A stretch of 64,000 nucleotides of DNA from Deltaproteobacteria bacterium (lineage in GTDB: Bacteria > Desulfobacterota > Desulfuromonadia > Desulfuromonadales > BM103): positions 1 through 64,000 of the forward strand of contig VAUL01000008.1 of assembly GCA_005774545.1 (NCBI GenBank), in the 5' to 3' direction. The notes beneath the pieces were generated by a model, which worked only from the letters and a program-made list of their open reading frames with translations, had not been told where the DNA came from and searched no databases. The translations under genes were made by a program, and so were the position numbers. This document shows, piece by piece, positions 16,325-24,487 of this stretch. Position 1 is the stretch's first letter, and each line of letters opens with the position of its first letter.

Positions 16325-17047
16325 TCAGGAAGTGAAGTAGCCGGTCAACTGGAAGCCGATCAGCACGAAGCCCGCCGTCATCAGGGCAACGTTGGCCGCG
16401 AAGGCGTGGTGCCGGAACGTGTCCAGGCGCCGCCAGAAGCCCATGCCGATCAAGATGGCGCCCAGGGCCAGCATTTGCCCGATCTCGACGCCGACATTGA
16501 AGGCCAGGATGTTCGGCACTAGCCCGTCCGGGGAAAGCGCGAACTCCTGCAACTTGGTGGCGAGACCGAAACCGTGAAAGAAGCCGAAGATCAGCACAGC
16601 CGCCTTGGTGTTCGGCTGGAATCCCAGCACCTTCTTGAAGGCGCCGAGGTTGTCGAGAGCCTTGTAGACGACCGAGAGCCCGATGATGGCATCGACGATG
16701 TAGGGGTTGACATGCGTCCCGCTCAGCACGCCGTAGATCAGGGTCACGCTGTGGCCGACAGCGAAGAGGGTGACGTATGACGCCACCTCGCGCATGCGGT
16801 AGAGGAAGAAGATCACGCCGAACAGGAAGAGCAGATGGTCGTAGCCGGTGACCATGTGCTTGGCGCCAAGGTAGATGAATGGCAGCAGTTGCATGCCGCT
16901 GTTCTGGACGATAAAGGCCTTGTCGTCGGCGGAGACGCCGTGGGCGAAGGCCTCCGACGCCAGAGCGAGCAACAGCAGGCAGGTTGGCAGCAGGGCGCGA
17001 AGGACCGTCCCCTGCTGGAAATATTGCGGACTAGGTGAAGCGTGCAT
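16325..17047 (-). CDS. HupE/UreJ-family membrane protein
   Basis: The 240-residue product has a signal-like N-terminal span, then the HupE/UreJ pattern: GAKHMVTGYDHLLFLFGVIFF, FAVGHSVTLIYGVL, IGLSVVYKALDN, FGFFHGFGLATKLQ and NVGVEIGQMLAL, with conserved His/Asp/Glu in the membrane. HupE and UreJ proteins are nickel/cobalt permeases or metal-linked membrane proteins. The longer form seen here occurs in metal-resistance islands together with the anchor protein downstream. GGAG precedes the ATG at 17047. Metal specificity not determinable. Confidence 0.88.
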   Translation of the reverse strand: MHASPSPQYFQQGTVLRALLPTCLLLLALASEAFAHGVSADDKAFIVQNSGMQLLPFIYLGAKHMVTGYDHLLFLFGVIFFLYRMREVASYVTLFAVGHSVTLIYGVLSGTHVNPYIVDAIIGLSVVYKALDNLGAFKKVLGFQPNTKAAVLIFGFFHGFGLATKLQEFALSPDGLVPNILAFNVGVEIGQMLALGAILIGMGFWRRLDTFRHHAFAANVALMTAGFVLIGFQLTGYFTS

Positions 17048-17219
17048 GTAAAATCTCCATAATTGAGTAGTCTGACGCGGATCGGTTTCGATCGTGCGGC
17101 TCACGCTGAAGGTAAAAACCCTGCGCGTGGACACGGTTCAACCGAGCGCGCTTCCTCGGGGAATATGAACCGGCACCATCCGTGGCGATTGCCAACGGAT
17201 GGCCCGGAATCGAGAGGGA

Positions 17220-17597
17220 TCAGGCTTGGTGTTGCGGAGGGATGAACCGTTCGTGGAAGACTTCGAGGAGATGGTGGGTCGGGTCGATCGCGACCAAGCG
17301 GGTTCCTTGGATCCATGACGCCAACTCGAAGGCGTCGCTGCCGGTCACGTCATGACTGTGGTGGGTGTCGCAGCAATGGCTGGAATCCTGGCCGTTGCCA
17401 TGCTCATGGCCGGCATCATCATGATGATGCCCCACCGCGCTGGCTGCGGTCATTGTCCCACGCGCTTCTTCCACCGCATGGCTGCCGAACAGCAAGGCAT
17501 TGGCGGAAAAAACGAAGGCCAATAGGATGATGACCCCCAGCAAGGTCTTATGGGCAGTGATCCAGGACAAAAAACGCTCCGAGTCAAGGGATGGCAC
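17220..17597 (-). CDS. Membrane-anchored histidine-rich protein
   Basis: A 125-residue protein with one membrane span (about 18-38, LLGVIILLAFVFSANALLFG) followed by a His/Cys-rich stretch (GHHHDDAGHEHGNGQ and SSHCCDTHHSHD, about 56-84) that should bind divalent metal in the periplasm. It stands upstream of the HupE/UreJ gene on the same strand. The start is a GTG without a strong ribosome site. The His-rich tract and context support a real gene. Probably a periplasmic metal buffer for the adjacent transporter; inferred. Confidence 0.65.
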   Translation of the reverse strand: MPSLDSERFLSWITAHKTLLGVIILLAFVFSANALLFGSHAVEEARGTMTAASAVGHHHDDAGHEHGNGQDSSHCCDTHHSHDVTGSDAFELASWIQGTRLVAIDPTHHLLEVFHERFIPPQHQA

Positions 17598-17653
17598 GCG
17601 ACATTAATCAAGGCATGGGATGGAGTCAAGGTCTTTTGAATGGCTCATTCGTC

Positions 17654-17710
17654 CTTCGGTAGTTGGTCGCCAGATAGAATGTCTATCCGGCGACCAACTA
17701 ACGACCGAAG
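17654..17710. repeat. Long inverted repeat downstream of ccsB
   Basis: A strong stem: CTTCGGTAGTTGGTCGCC at 17654-17671 pairs with GGCGACCAACTA at 17689-17700 and CCGAAG at 17705-17710 across a four-base bulge. An inner GATAG/CTATC closes the loop. It follows the ccsB stop and lacks a T tract. It may terminate or stabilise the ccsB transcript. Confidence 0.6.
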
Positions 17711-17723
17711 ATCCTGCTGCCCC

Positions 17724-18578
17724 TTACCCGCCACCCCCGTAGGAATGGAGTCCGGAGAGGACCAGATTGACGCCGAGGTAACAGAAGATGGTGGCGGCAA
17801 AACCGAAGATAGACAACCAAGCGGCGCGCCGGCCGACCCAGCCACGGGTGAAACGGGCGTGCAGGAAGGCGGCATAGATGAACCAGACGATCAGACTCCA
17901 GGTTTCCTTCGGGTCCCAGCTCCAGTAGGTACCCCAGGCATAGTTGGCCCAGGCAGCGCCGGTGATAATCCCTAGGGTCAGCATGGGGAAGCCGACCATG
18001 ATCGCCTTGTAGTTGAGATCGTCGAGCACCTTGACGCTCGGGAACATCCCGAGGATGCCACCCACCGGGTTGCCGGAAGCGGCCTCCTCCTTGCCGACCT
18101 TGATCAGGTACATGATCGACACGCCGCAGGCCACGGCGAAGGCGGCATAACCGATGAAACAGGTGATGACGTGGTAGGTCAGCCAGTTGCTCTGCAGCGC
18201 CGGCACCAGCGGGGCGATGGTGGAATCGAGGCTCCGCTGCGCCCAGATCATCCCGCCAAAGGCGAAGGGGACGACGAAGGCGCCGATGGCCCGGTACTTG
18301 TACTTGAGGTCGAAGAGCAGGTAGATGAGCAGGATCGACCAGGCGAAGAAAACCACCGATTCGTAGAGGTTGGAGAGCGGCGCTTGCTGATAGCCCATGG
18401 CGTAGGCCTCGCGCCAACGCAGGCCGATGGCCAAAGTGTTGGCGGCGAAACCGCCCCAACTGATCAGGGTGGCGACGAAGCCGACCTGGATGCTTTTCGA
18501 GGTCAGGTAAAAGATGAATACCACCATGGCGGCGAAATAGGCCGCAGTGGTGACATTGAAGAAGAGGGAGCTGGTCAT
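17724..18578 (-). CDS. ccsB: System II cytochrome c biogenesis protein CcsB/CcsA (haem handling, WWD domain)
   Basis: A 284-residue polytopic membrane protein with eight hydrophobic segments and the tryptophan-rich haem-binding WWD motif (WANYAWGTYWSWDPKETWSLIVW, about 205-227), flanked by conserved His in TYHVITCFIGYAAFA and in FLHARFTRGWVG. In system II it moves haem across the membrane and, with ResB, attaches it to apocytochromes. It lies 30 bases downstream of resB on the same strand. Presence on a mobile island is unusual, since Geobacter-type genomes normally carry chromosomal ccs genes. Confidence 0.95.
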   Translation of the reverse strand: MTSSLFFNVTTAAYFAAMVVFIFYLTSKSIQVGFVATLISWGGFAANTLAIGLRWREAYAMGYQQAPLSNLYESVVFFAWSILLIYLLFDLKYKYRAIGAFVVPFAFGGMIWAQRSLDSTIAPLVPALQSNWLTYHVITCFIGYAAFAVACGVSIMYLIKVGKEEAASGNPVGGILGMFPSVKVLDDLNYKAIMVGFPMLTLGIITGAAWANYAWGTYWSWDPKETWSLIVWFIYAAFLHARFTRGWVGRRAAWLSIFGFAATIFCYLGVNLVLSGLHSYGGGG

Positions 18579-18608
18579 GGTGAATTCTCCTCCGGTAAGC
18601 TCGCTTAG

Positions 18609-20012
18609 TTACTTGTCGGCGAGCGCGGCGTTGAGCTCTGTTCTGAGCGTGTCGAAGTAAAGGGCGAACGCCGGCTGGTTGCGGTGAGCGCTGCCGCCGA
18701 GCTTGACGCCGACCCCTTTATTTAACGGCTGGATCGTCACCCACAGGCGCCGGTGAGAGAGGAAGAAGGCGCCGCAGGAGCCTAGCACCATTAAGAAGCA
18801 ACCGAGCCAAACGACCCAGACGCCGGGGTCCTTGGCGACCTGTAGCCCGGTGTAGAAACGCTGGTCCATGCCCACCAGGGAAAAGACCTGCTCGCCGCCG
18901 CGCTGGGCATCGAACTCTGGATAGTTCTGCAAGACGATGAACGGATTGCCGTGTTGGCCGTCTGGCGTGTTGACGTGCATCTGCACGGCCGGGCCGAACT
19001 TGTCATAGCTCTCGGTCGAGTTGGTGACGGCGAATGAGTACCCTCCGGGGAGCGACACATGCTCACCTTCGCGGGCAGTTAGTTCGATCGTCTGGCCAGT
19101 GGCACGCTCGCGTATGCGGAAGCGAAATGTGGCGTCATCGGCCGGACCGTAGCTCGACTGGTAGAAGGTGATTCCCCGATAGGTCAGAGGATCATTGACG
19201 ACAATGGTCTTCTTGAGAACCTCGCTGCCGTTCTCCAGCACCACCAGATCGCTGGAGAAGAGCTTGGGACGCTGGCTCCCCTCGTAGAAGCTGACCTGGA
19301 AGTCGTCGCACCGCACTGCAAAACCCAGAGGCAATGGCTCCTGCCGGCCGCGCACCATGATCTGGTCGACCGAGCTGCCTTCAACGATGTTGACGAAGCC
19401 TTTGTATCCCCAAACGTTGCCGATGGCGGCGCCGCCGAAGATGATCAGAATGGAGGCGTGGGTGACGTAGACACCGAAGCGCGACCAGGCCCCCTTCTCG
19501 GCGTAGAAGTAAATTTTGCCGTCCTGCTCTGTAACGCTCGCTGAAGCAAACTTGCCACCAAGGAAAGCCGTAACCTTGGTGCGCACTTCGTCAAGGGTTC
19601 CTTTGGCGACTACTACTTCTTCGACGTTGCTCAACGTGCGGAAGAAGCCGTCGTCGGCCACCAGGCGCGGCTCGCGCACGGTCTTCCACACGAAGGGGAA
19701 GCGTTTAATCGAGCAACAGATCAGGTTGACCGCGAAGAGCCCCATCAGCGACAGGAACCACCAGGAGTGATACATGTCGAAGGCGTTGATCGACTGGTCG
19801 AGGAACTGGAGGGTGTTGAGGTTCCAGCCGGACTTTTCAGCCAACTCTTCAGGGGTCATCCCCTGTTCGATCACGGTGCCGATGATCGAGGTGGCGGCAA
19901 GCAGGATCAGGGTGATAATCGCCAGCTTCAAGGAGCAGAAGAAGTCCCAGAGGCGATCGACGAAATTGCCTTGAACAGGCGATGGACTAGGTTGGACGTT
20001 GGTTGTTTCCAA
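18609..20012 (-). CDS. resB: System II cytochrome c biogenesis protein ResB/CcsB-like
   Basis: A 467-residue protein with the ResB layout: three N-terminal membrane spans (FCSLKLAIITLILLAATSIIGTVIEQG; YHSWWFLSLMGLFAVNLICCSIKR; GVYVTHASILIIFGGAAIGNVWGYKG), a large periplasmic domain (about 205-375, with NDPLTYRGITFYQSSYGPA) and a C-terminal span (VWVVWLGCFLMVLGSCGAFFLSHRR). It partners CcsB in haem ligation. No thioredoxin-like ResA is adjacent. It is the first gene of the leftward ccs operon. Confidence 0.93.
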   Translation of the reverse strand: METTNVQPSPSPVQGNFVDRLWDFFCSLKLAIITLILLAATSIIGTVIEQGMTPEELAEKSGWNLNTLQFLDQSINAFDMYHSWWFLSLMGLFAVNLICCSIKRFPFVWKTVREPRLVADDGFFRTLSNVEEVVVAKGTLDEVRTKVTAFLGGKFASASVTEQDGKIYFYAEKGAWSRFGVYVTHASILIIFGGAAIGNVWGYKGFVNIVEGSSVDQIMVRGRQEPLPLGFAVRCDDFQVSFYEGSQRPKLFSSDLVVLENGSEVLKKTIVVNDPLTYRGITFYQSSYGPADDATFRFRIRERATGQTIELTAREGEHVSLPGGYSFAVTNSTESYDKFGPAVQMHVNTPDGQHGNPFIVLQNYPEFDAQRGGEQVFSLVGMDQRFYTGLQVAKDPGVWVVWLGCFLMVLGSCGAFFLSHRRLWVTIQPLNKGVGVKLGGSAHRNQPAFALYFDTLRTELNAALADK

Positions 20013-20105
20013 GACGGTACTCCTCGCACATGGGTATCGGACAACAGACGACTCTCCCCGCTCGCCGAATGTGGCGAGGGGTGGTTGATCTGGATGTGTA
20101 GGAGC

Positions 20106-20549
20106 TTAAATCAGCAGGACGATGGTGCGGTGGTGCAGAATTGGCTCGGGGACACGGGGGGGAGATTCGGAGGACAGCCCACTGGGAAGATCCCGAACGG
20201 CGCAAAGCATGGTGGCAGTCGCCACAAAGCGCGGAACGGGCTGGAACATGACCGGCTGCGTGGTGGCAACACGACTCCGGGGGGAACTCCAGTGCGGGTG
20301 GACAGGGACATCGAAGCACGGGCCACATTCGGCGGCTGCGGTCTCAATCGCTGGAGTTGGTTGGCCGATGTCTGGAGACTCCGCCATGTCCGGGCAGCAA
20401 CCGCCGGCATTGTCCACCATGAGCCGACTTTGGCCGTCGGCGGTCAGGCACCAGACAGCACCACCCGAGCCCGCCGGCCCAATCAGCAGACCCAACGTCA
20501 GGGCGATCAACAGCGGCAGTCGCGGAATGTGTTGGAAGAACCTTGACAT
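20106..20549 (-). CDS. Secreted cysteine-containing hypothetical protein
   Basis: A 147-residue protein with a signal peptide (about 10-31, RLPLLIALTLGLLIGPAGSGGAV). The mature N-half holds paired cysteines (WCLTADGQSRLMV, AGGCCPDM, AECGPCFDVPVH), a pattern seen in small periplasmic proteins of metal-resistance loci. It is upstream of resB on the same strand. Function unknown; the cysteines may bind a metal ion or form disulphides. Confidence 0.6.
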   Translation of the reverse strand: MSRFFQHIPRLPLLIALTLGLLIGPAGSGGAVWCLTADGQSRLMVDNAGGCCPDMAESPDIGQPTPAIETAAAECGPCFDVPVHPHWSSPRSRVATTQPVMFQPVPRFVATATMLCAVRDLPSGLSSESPPRVPEPILHHRTIVLLI

Positions 20550-20704
20550 GATAGCTTTTTAGAATAATCGGAACATGGAATATGATGCAATCCAAATATT
20601 GAAGGAAGGGATTCCTTGTAGCCTTCCGGGGCAGCCTTTGGTATGTATGCCAGCGTGTGAACACATTGGCAGGGCCGTCGGCATGAGCCTGGTCCTGCCG
20701 GAGA

Positions 20705-21757
20705 ATGAAATCAGCCATGCCATCCGGACAATTCGCCGCTATCGCTTCCGCCATCTTGTTCGGCATCTCGCCGGTGCTCTGCAAGCTGGTCATCGGCGAC
20801 ATGTCGCCGCTCCTGCTGGCGGGGTTGCTCTATCTTGGCTCCGGCCTCGGCCTGCTGCTGGTGCTGCTCGGCCAGCGCCGCAATCCGCTCCGGGAACTGG
20901 CCAGCTTGTCCCGCCATCATCGTGCCAAGCTTTTGGGGGCGATCGTTGCCGGCGGCATGATCGCGCCGGTCTGCCTGACTTACGGGATCAGTTATGGCAC
21001 CGCCGCCGAAGTTTCGCTCCTGCTCAACCTGGAGACGGTGGCGACGACAGTCCTCGCCTGGCTCTTCTTCCAGGAGCACGTGGGCGGGGCGGTCTGGCTG
21101 GGCAAGGCGCTCATCCTGGTCGCGGCGGCTCTGATCGTCATCACCGGTGGCGAAACGTTGAGTTTCTCATCCTCGGGGTTGCTTGTGGTGCTGGCCTGCC
21201 TCTTCTGGGGGATCGACAACAACCTGACGCGGGACGTGGATGAACTCCCGCCGGCGGTACTGGCCGGGGTCAAGGGCTTGAGCGCCGGGGTACTGAACAT
21301 CGCACTGGCCATGGCCATGACGCCGGGACCCGTCGGCGGCAGCCAGATCAGCGGCGGATTGCTCATTGGCGCGTTCAGCTACGGTGTCAGCCTGGTGCTC
21401 TTTGTCCAAGCGCTGCGCGGTATCGGTTCGGCCCGCACCAGTACCTTCTTCGCGGCCGGCCCCTTCGTGGGGATGCTCCTGGCGGTGCTGCTTCTCGGCG
21501 AGCGGCCGCCCTTCATCTACTGGCCGGCCATGGCGCTGATGTTGAGCGGCATCGCTCTGCTCTGCCGCGAGGCCCACGGCCATCACCATGAGCATGACGA
21601 ACTCGCGCACGCCCACAAGCATGCGCATGACGATCATCACCGGCACGAACACGATGCCGCCGGCACCGAACCACATGAGCATCACCACGTCCACGAACCG
21701 CTGGCACACCATCATGTCCACTGGCCGGACATCCACCATCGCCACGGCCACAGTTGA
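20705..21757 (+). CDS. EamA/DMT-family transporter with histidine-rich tail
   Basis: A 350-residue protein with ten membrane segments in two EamA repeats (FAAIASAILFGISPVLCKLVIG at the start; LVVLACLFWGIDNNLTRDV mid-way) and family motifs such as ALRGIGSARTSTFFAAGPFVGM. The last 65 residues are a cytoplasmic His-rich tail (HGHHHEHDELAHAHKHAHDD and further HxH runs). EamA proteins export metabolites. The tail suggests a metal substrate or metal sensing. It is divergent from the cysteine-protein gene and followed by a DUF6122 gene. Confidence 0.85.
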   Translation: MKSAMPSGQFAAIASAILFGISPVLCKLVIGDMSPLLLAGLLYLGSGLGLLLVLLGQRRNPLRELASLSRHHRAKLLGAIVAGGMIAPVCLTYGISYGTAAEVSLLLNLETVATTVLAWLFFQEHVGGAVWLGKALILVAAALIVITGGETLSFSSSGLLVVLACLFWGIDNNLTRDVDELPPAVLAGVKGLSAGVLNIALAMAMTPGPVGGSQISGGLLIGAFSYGVSLVLFVQALRGIGSARTSTFFAAGPFVGMLLAVLLLGERPPFIYWPAMALMLSGIALLCREAHGHHHEHDELAHAHKHAHDDHHRHEHDAAGTEPHEHHHVHEPLAHHHVHWPDIHHRHGHS

Positions 21758-21767
21758 CAGCCTACCG

Positions 21768-22067
21768 ATGATCCTGACAGCAATTCACCTCGTGCTGCAC
21801 GTACTGGTCCCAGGTACCGCTGCGTGGTTATTCTTCCGTGACCACTGGCGGCGGGCGTGGCTGGTCATGCTGCTGACCATGTTGGTCGATCTGGATCACC
21901 TGCTGGCCAATCCGATCTTCGACCCGAACCGGTGCAGCATCGGTTTCCACCCGCTCCATAGTCTGCCGGCTATCGCTGGCTACGGCATGCTCTCCATCTT
22001 TGGGAAAACGCGCCTCGTCGGCGTCGGTCTGCTCATTCACATGGCACTGGACCTGACCATGTGTTGA
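21768..22067 (+). CDS. DUF6122-family small membrane protein
   Basis: A 99-residue protein with about three membrane segments and the pattern HLVLHVLVPGTAAWLFF...WLVMLLTMLVDLDHLLANPIFDPNRCSIGFHPLHS, typical of DUF6122 proteins. They carry conserved His/Asp residues similar to membrane-bound metal-dependent hydrolase-like (YfhO/LexA-unrelated) families. The ATG at 21768 is ten bases after the EamA stop, so they are co-transcribed. The His/Asp cluster suggests a metal site. Last cargo gene of island I. Function unknown. Confidence 0.75.
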   Translation: MILTAIHLVLHVLVPGTAAWLFFRDHWRRAWLVMLLTMLVDLDHLLANPIFDPNRCSIGFHPLHSLPAIAGYGMLSIFGKTRLVGVGLLIHMALDLTMC

Positions 22068-22249
22068 ATGTTCCGAGCGGAACACGACGGCCCACAAATT
22101 GTCTCACTCGAATCGATTATGTTTCAACCGACCCTCCCCGTTACATTTCTAATCTCCCGGCTTCTAAGAACAGTAAATCTAGCGATCATATCGCGTGCAG
22201 TTTGCGTGCAGTTCTGCAGACAATCTGAGACAACCGAAAGTGAGGAAAA

Positions 22250-22275
22250 GGGCCTTGCAATTAATTGCAAGGCCC
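22250..22275. repeat. Perfect 26-bp palindrome near the island I right end
   Basis: Arms GGGCCTTGCAATT / AATTGCAAGGCCC meet without spacer. The core TGCAATTAATTGCA recurs elsewhere in both islands. It is in a 260-base gap (22068-22327) that otherwise contains only the ssrA terminator. It may be a protein-binding site or part of the terminator region. Confidence 0.6.
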
Positions 22276-22282
22276 CGACAAC

Positions 22283-22315
22283 AAAAAAGAAAAGGCCAGT
22301 TCATGGGAACCGGCC
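22283..22315 (-). terminator. Terminator of the intact ssrA copy
   Basis: Minus-strand stem GGCCGGTTC/GAACTGGCC followed by a T-rich tract, 12 bases after the tmRNA 3' end. It belongs to island I sequence and replaces the native terminator now at 8058-8085. Confidence 0.85.
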
Positions 22316-22327
22316 CTTCCTTCAATT

Positions 22328-22677
22328 TGGTGGAGGTGGCGGGAATCGAACCCGCGTCCGAAAACCATCCACGTCAGGCGTCTACATGCTTAGTCCGCGT
22401 TTTCAGTTAACCCTAGAGTCTCCCACGGACGGGATCCCTTTCGGGCGAGCCTGCTAAGTTTCGCCGCGGCGCCACAGGCACTCGCCACGACTAGCCCACT
22501 AAATGACATCCGAGATCCCCCGTGGGCGAGGAGTTCAAGGATGCGGTCGCCTAATTAGGCGGCCAGTGCGTAACGAACGTCGTTGTCGGCGTTTGTTGAG
22601 TTGGGCTTTTTTACGGAGCCAGCCCACTCCGGCATGCAACCTGCGCTTCCGATCCCCGTCGAAACCTGGGCACCCCC
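22328..22677 (-). ncRNA. ssrA: tmRNA (ssrA), intact copy
   Basis: A 350-nucleotide tmRNA with 5' GGGGGUG pairing with 3' CACCUCC, T-arm CGCGGGTTCGATTCCCGC and encoded CCA at 22328-22330. The mRNA-like part (22555-22590) reads ADNDVRYALAA then UAA, the proteolysis tag. Bases 22338-22684 are identical to 26888-27234. The 5' body and promoter lie within island II as delimited here and the last 29 bases are the island I att repeat, so this gene spans the junction of the two elements. It should be the functional copy. Confidence 0.95.
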
Positions 22678-22725
22678 TTGGAAATTTGCCTGTTTCCGCA
22701 ATGGTGTGTTCTAGCCTGTGTACTA

Positions 22726-22755
22726 ATAATAGCCGCAGTCGCACTTTCCCCGCAA
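22726..22755 (-). promoter_or_regulatory. Probable promoter of the intact ssrA copy
   Basis: Minus-strand TTGCGG (22750-22755), an 18-base spacer and TATTAT (22726-22731), about 45 bases before the mature tmRNA 5' end. It is sequence unique to island II, not shared with the region upstream of the smpB-linked copy. The rest of 22678-22935 holds only a palindrome at 22815-22830. Confidence 0.5.
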
Positions 22756-22814
22756 CCCCTCAAATCCCCGCGAAATGCAAAATTTCGTGAGTTCAAGTTG
22801 ACTACACATTGCTT

Positions 22815-22830
22815 GTGCAATCAATTGCAC
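22815..22830. repeat. Palindrome upstream of the intact ssrA
   Basis: GTGCAAT and ATTGCAC arms separated by two bases. Same TGCAAT-nn-ATTGCA core as at 12014-12027, 22256-22269 and 25926. Confidence 0.5.
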
Positions 22831-22935
22831 ATAAGACTTGTAAACTTTTTAATTTTGTCAAACCTGAATTTTTCCCCCAGATAAAAGCGCATAGCTTTAA
22901 TTTTCGTTTTCAGACACCAGTTGGTTGGCGGCGAG

Positions 22936-23562
22936 TTAATTTTCGATTTGGCCTTCCAAGTCAATAATCATATTCTGAATTGAGTGATGAACCATGCTTT
23001 TAATATCGTTATCCATCAGTGCCTGCATTAGCAATATACTTCCCTTATCGGTTTGCTTACAATCTGCATCTTCCTTAATATCTTCAGCAATCTTCTGAAA
23101 AATACCAGCCTTAATTGACATATCAACATAGTTAGACAAGAGCTTACCGAGCCGTACTATTTCTTCGCCCGTTTTCGATTCATTTAGATTTTTTTCTTCT
23201 TCCCTAATTATCATATTGCGAATTCGTTCCTTTTGTAGATCAATAAGATCAGTGATTTCATTAATAAAATTTACATTTCTCCTTAATCTCCCTGTTTCTT
23301 TTGCAACCATGTACGGACTAATGAGGTCCGAAATGGGCACGTGCAGTCTTCTGAATTTTTCTAGTAAATGAGTCAAAGAGATTGTTGCTATATCTTTACA
23401 AAAACCACGTGACTGCATTTCCTCGGCTACAGTACGGGGCGAATGCCGCCTCAACAAATCAACAACCAATGAAAATTCTTCCTCAGGCAACTGATTAATT
23501 CTTGAGAACTTGTCGTTGCCTGGAGTTTTACTAGCCTTCTGGGCCTTTTCGATACTCTTCAT
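22936..23562 (-). CDS. Hypothetical protein coupled to a serine recombinase
   Basis: A 208-residue, mostly helical soluble protein with no motif I recognise. The N-terminal segment (LPEEEFSLVVDLLRRHSPRTVAEEMQSRGFCKDIATISLTHLLEKFRR) has the look of a helix-turn-helix DNA-binding part. The C-terminal half is long amphipathic helix. AAGGAG precedes the ATG at 23562, two bases after the recombinase stop, so the two genes are translated together. It may be an accessory DNA-binding subunit of the recombinase; inferred from position only. Confidence 0.65.
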   Translation of the reverse strand: MKSIEKAQKASKTPGNDKFSRINQLPEEEFSLVVDLLRRHSPRTVAEEMQSRGFCKDIATISLTHLLEKFRRLHVPISDLISPYMVAKETGRLRRNVNFINEITDLIDLQKERIRNMIIREEEKNLNESKTGEEIVRLGKLLSNYVDMSIKAGIFQKIAEDIKEDADCKQTDKGSILLMQALMDNDIKSMVHHSIQNMIIDLEGQIEN

Positions 23563-23564
23563 AT

Positions 23565-24245
23565 TTACTCCTTCAACCGCAACAATACATTGCGGACAGT
23601 TGTTGGGGTCCACGCATTAGCCTTCCCGCGTGCGGTAAGGATTCCCCTGTTGTTCATTTCCCGAGCGATTTGATTCAGAGAGAGTCCTTCACTTTGGTAT
23701 TCCTTGATAACCTCGGCAACATTCAACGCGAAGGCATCAGCAAGCCTTTGACGCGCACGCACCCCCTCCTCTCGCCCGAGACGTGCCGCTTCTGGAGTAA
23801 GATTCTCGGGGGTACCCAACTTGACGTTTTTGGCTTTAGCCGCCTGTAGCGCAGCTTTTGTTCTCTGACTGATCAACTCTCGCTCCCGTTGTGCAAGCGC
23901 CCCATATAGATTAATTGTAAACTGATCGCAGCCGGGAAGATCGCAGACAACGAAATCGACCCTGCTTTCAGCAAGGGATGTAATATAATTCAGTGAACGG
24001 CTCAACCGATCCAGCTTAGCAATAACCAATCGGCTGCCGGTTAGTTGAGATTGCCTGATTGCCTTGGCCAACTCCGGCCTGTCATTATTCCGGCCTGATT
24101 CAACCTCAACAAACTCCCCCGTCAACCTCCCGTTGGAGTTGGAGATAAAATCACAAACCTGCTTTTTTTGGGCATCCAACCCTAGGCCGCTCTTCCCCTG
24201 CCGATCCGTGCTGACCCTATAGTAAGCGACATATCCACTTGACAT
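23565..24245 (-). CDS. Serine recombinase (resolvase/invertase family)
   Basis: A 226-residue protein with the resolvase catalytic domain: AYYRVSTDRQGKSGLGLDAQ with the nucleophilic Ser near residue 10, then VIAKLDRLSRS and ERELISQRTKAALQAAKAKNVKLGTP. The C-terminal HTH_7-like segment (ADAFALNVAEVIKEYQSEGLSLNQIAREMNNRG) binds the recombination site. It is a small resolvase/invertase type, not a large serine integrase. GGAG lies before the ATG. On this element it could resolve multimers or invert a segment. The 242 bases upstream (24246-24487) are AT-rich and hold only promoter-like sequence for the two flanking divergent genes. Confidence 0.92.
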   Translation of the reverse strand: MSSGYVAYYRVSTDRQGKSGLGLDAQKKQVCDFISNSNGRLTGEFVEVESGRNNDRPELAKAIRQSQLTGSRLVIAKLDRLSRSLNYITSLAESRVDFVVCDLPGCDQFTINLYGALAQRERELISQRTKAALQAAKAKNVKLGTPENLTPEAARLGREEGVRARQRLADAFALNVAEVIKEYQSEGLSLNQIAREMNNRGILTARGKANAWTPTTVRNVLLRLKE

Positions 24246-24487
24246 CTCTCCGGCTCCATCCATGTATGTTATTACTGCAAATGTTGGCTTACTGTATTTA
24301 TACGATTAATTGCGAATCCTTTCAAGAGAAAAATTTTCAGCGACCTTAACCAGATCAGTAATTAAAAAAATGGCCCGCCACCGCCTTCACTACCAACCGC
24401 TCAAAACAAAAACCATTTGACAAAACAAATTTTAAACTTGAGAATTATTAACCATGGACTTTAGCCATCAGAAGACCAGGAGGGGAC

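Larger units (their letters stand above)
8117..22356. mobile_element. Island I: 14.2-kb integrative element in the ssrA 3' end
   Basis: Bounded by the 29-bp direct repeat at 8117-8145 and 22328-22356. Its left end holds integrase, excisionase, small DNA-binding proteins and a Rep-like gene, with lower GC than the chromosome. From 12.2 to 22.1 kb it carries a cargo for metal transport and cytochrome c assembly. No capsid, tail or conjugation genes are visible. It also supplies a terminator just downstream of the intact ssrA. Confidence 0.85.
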
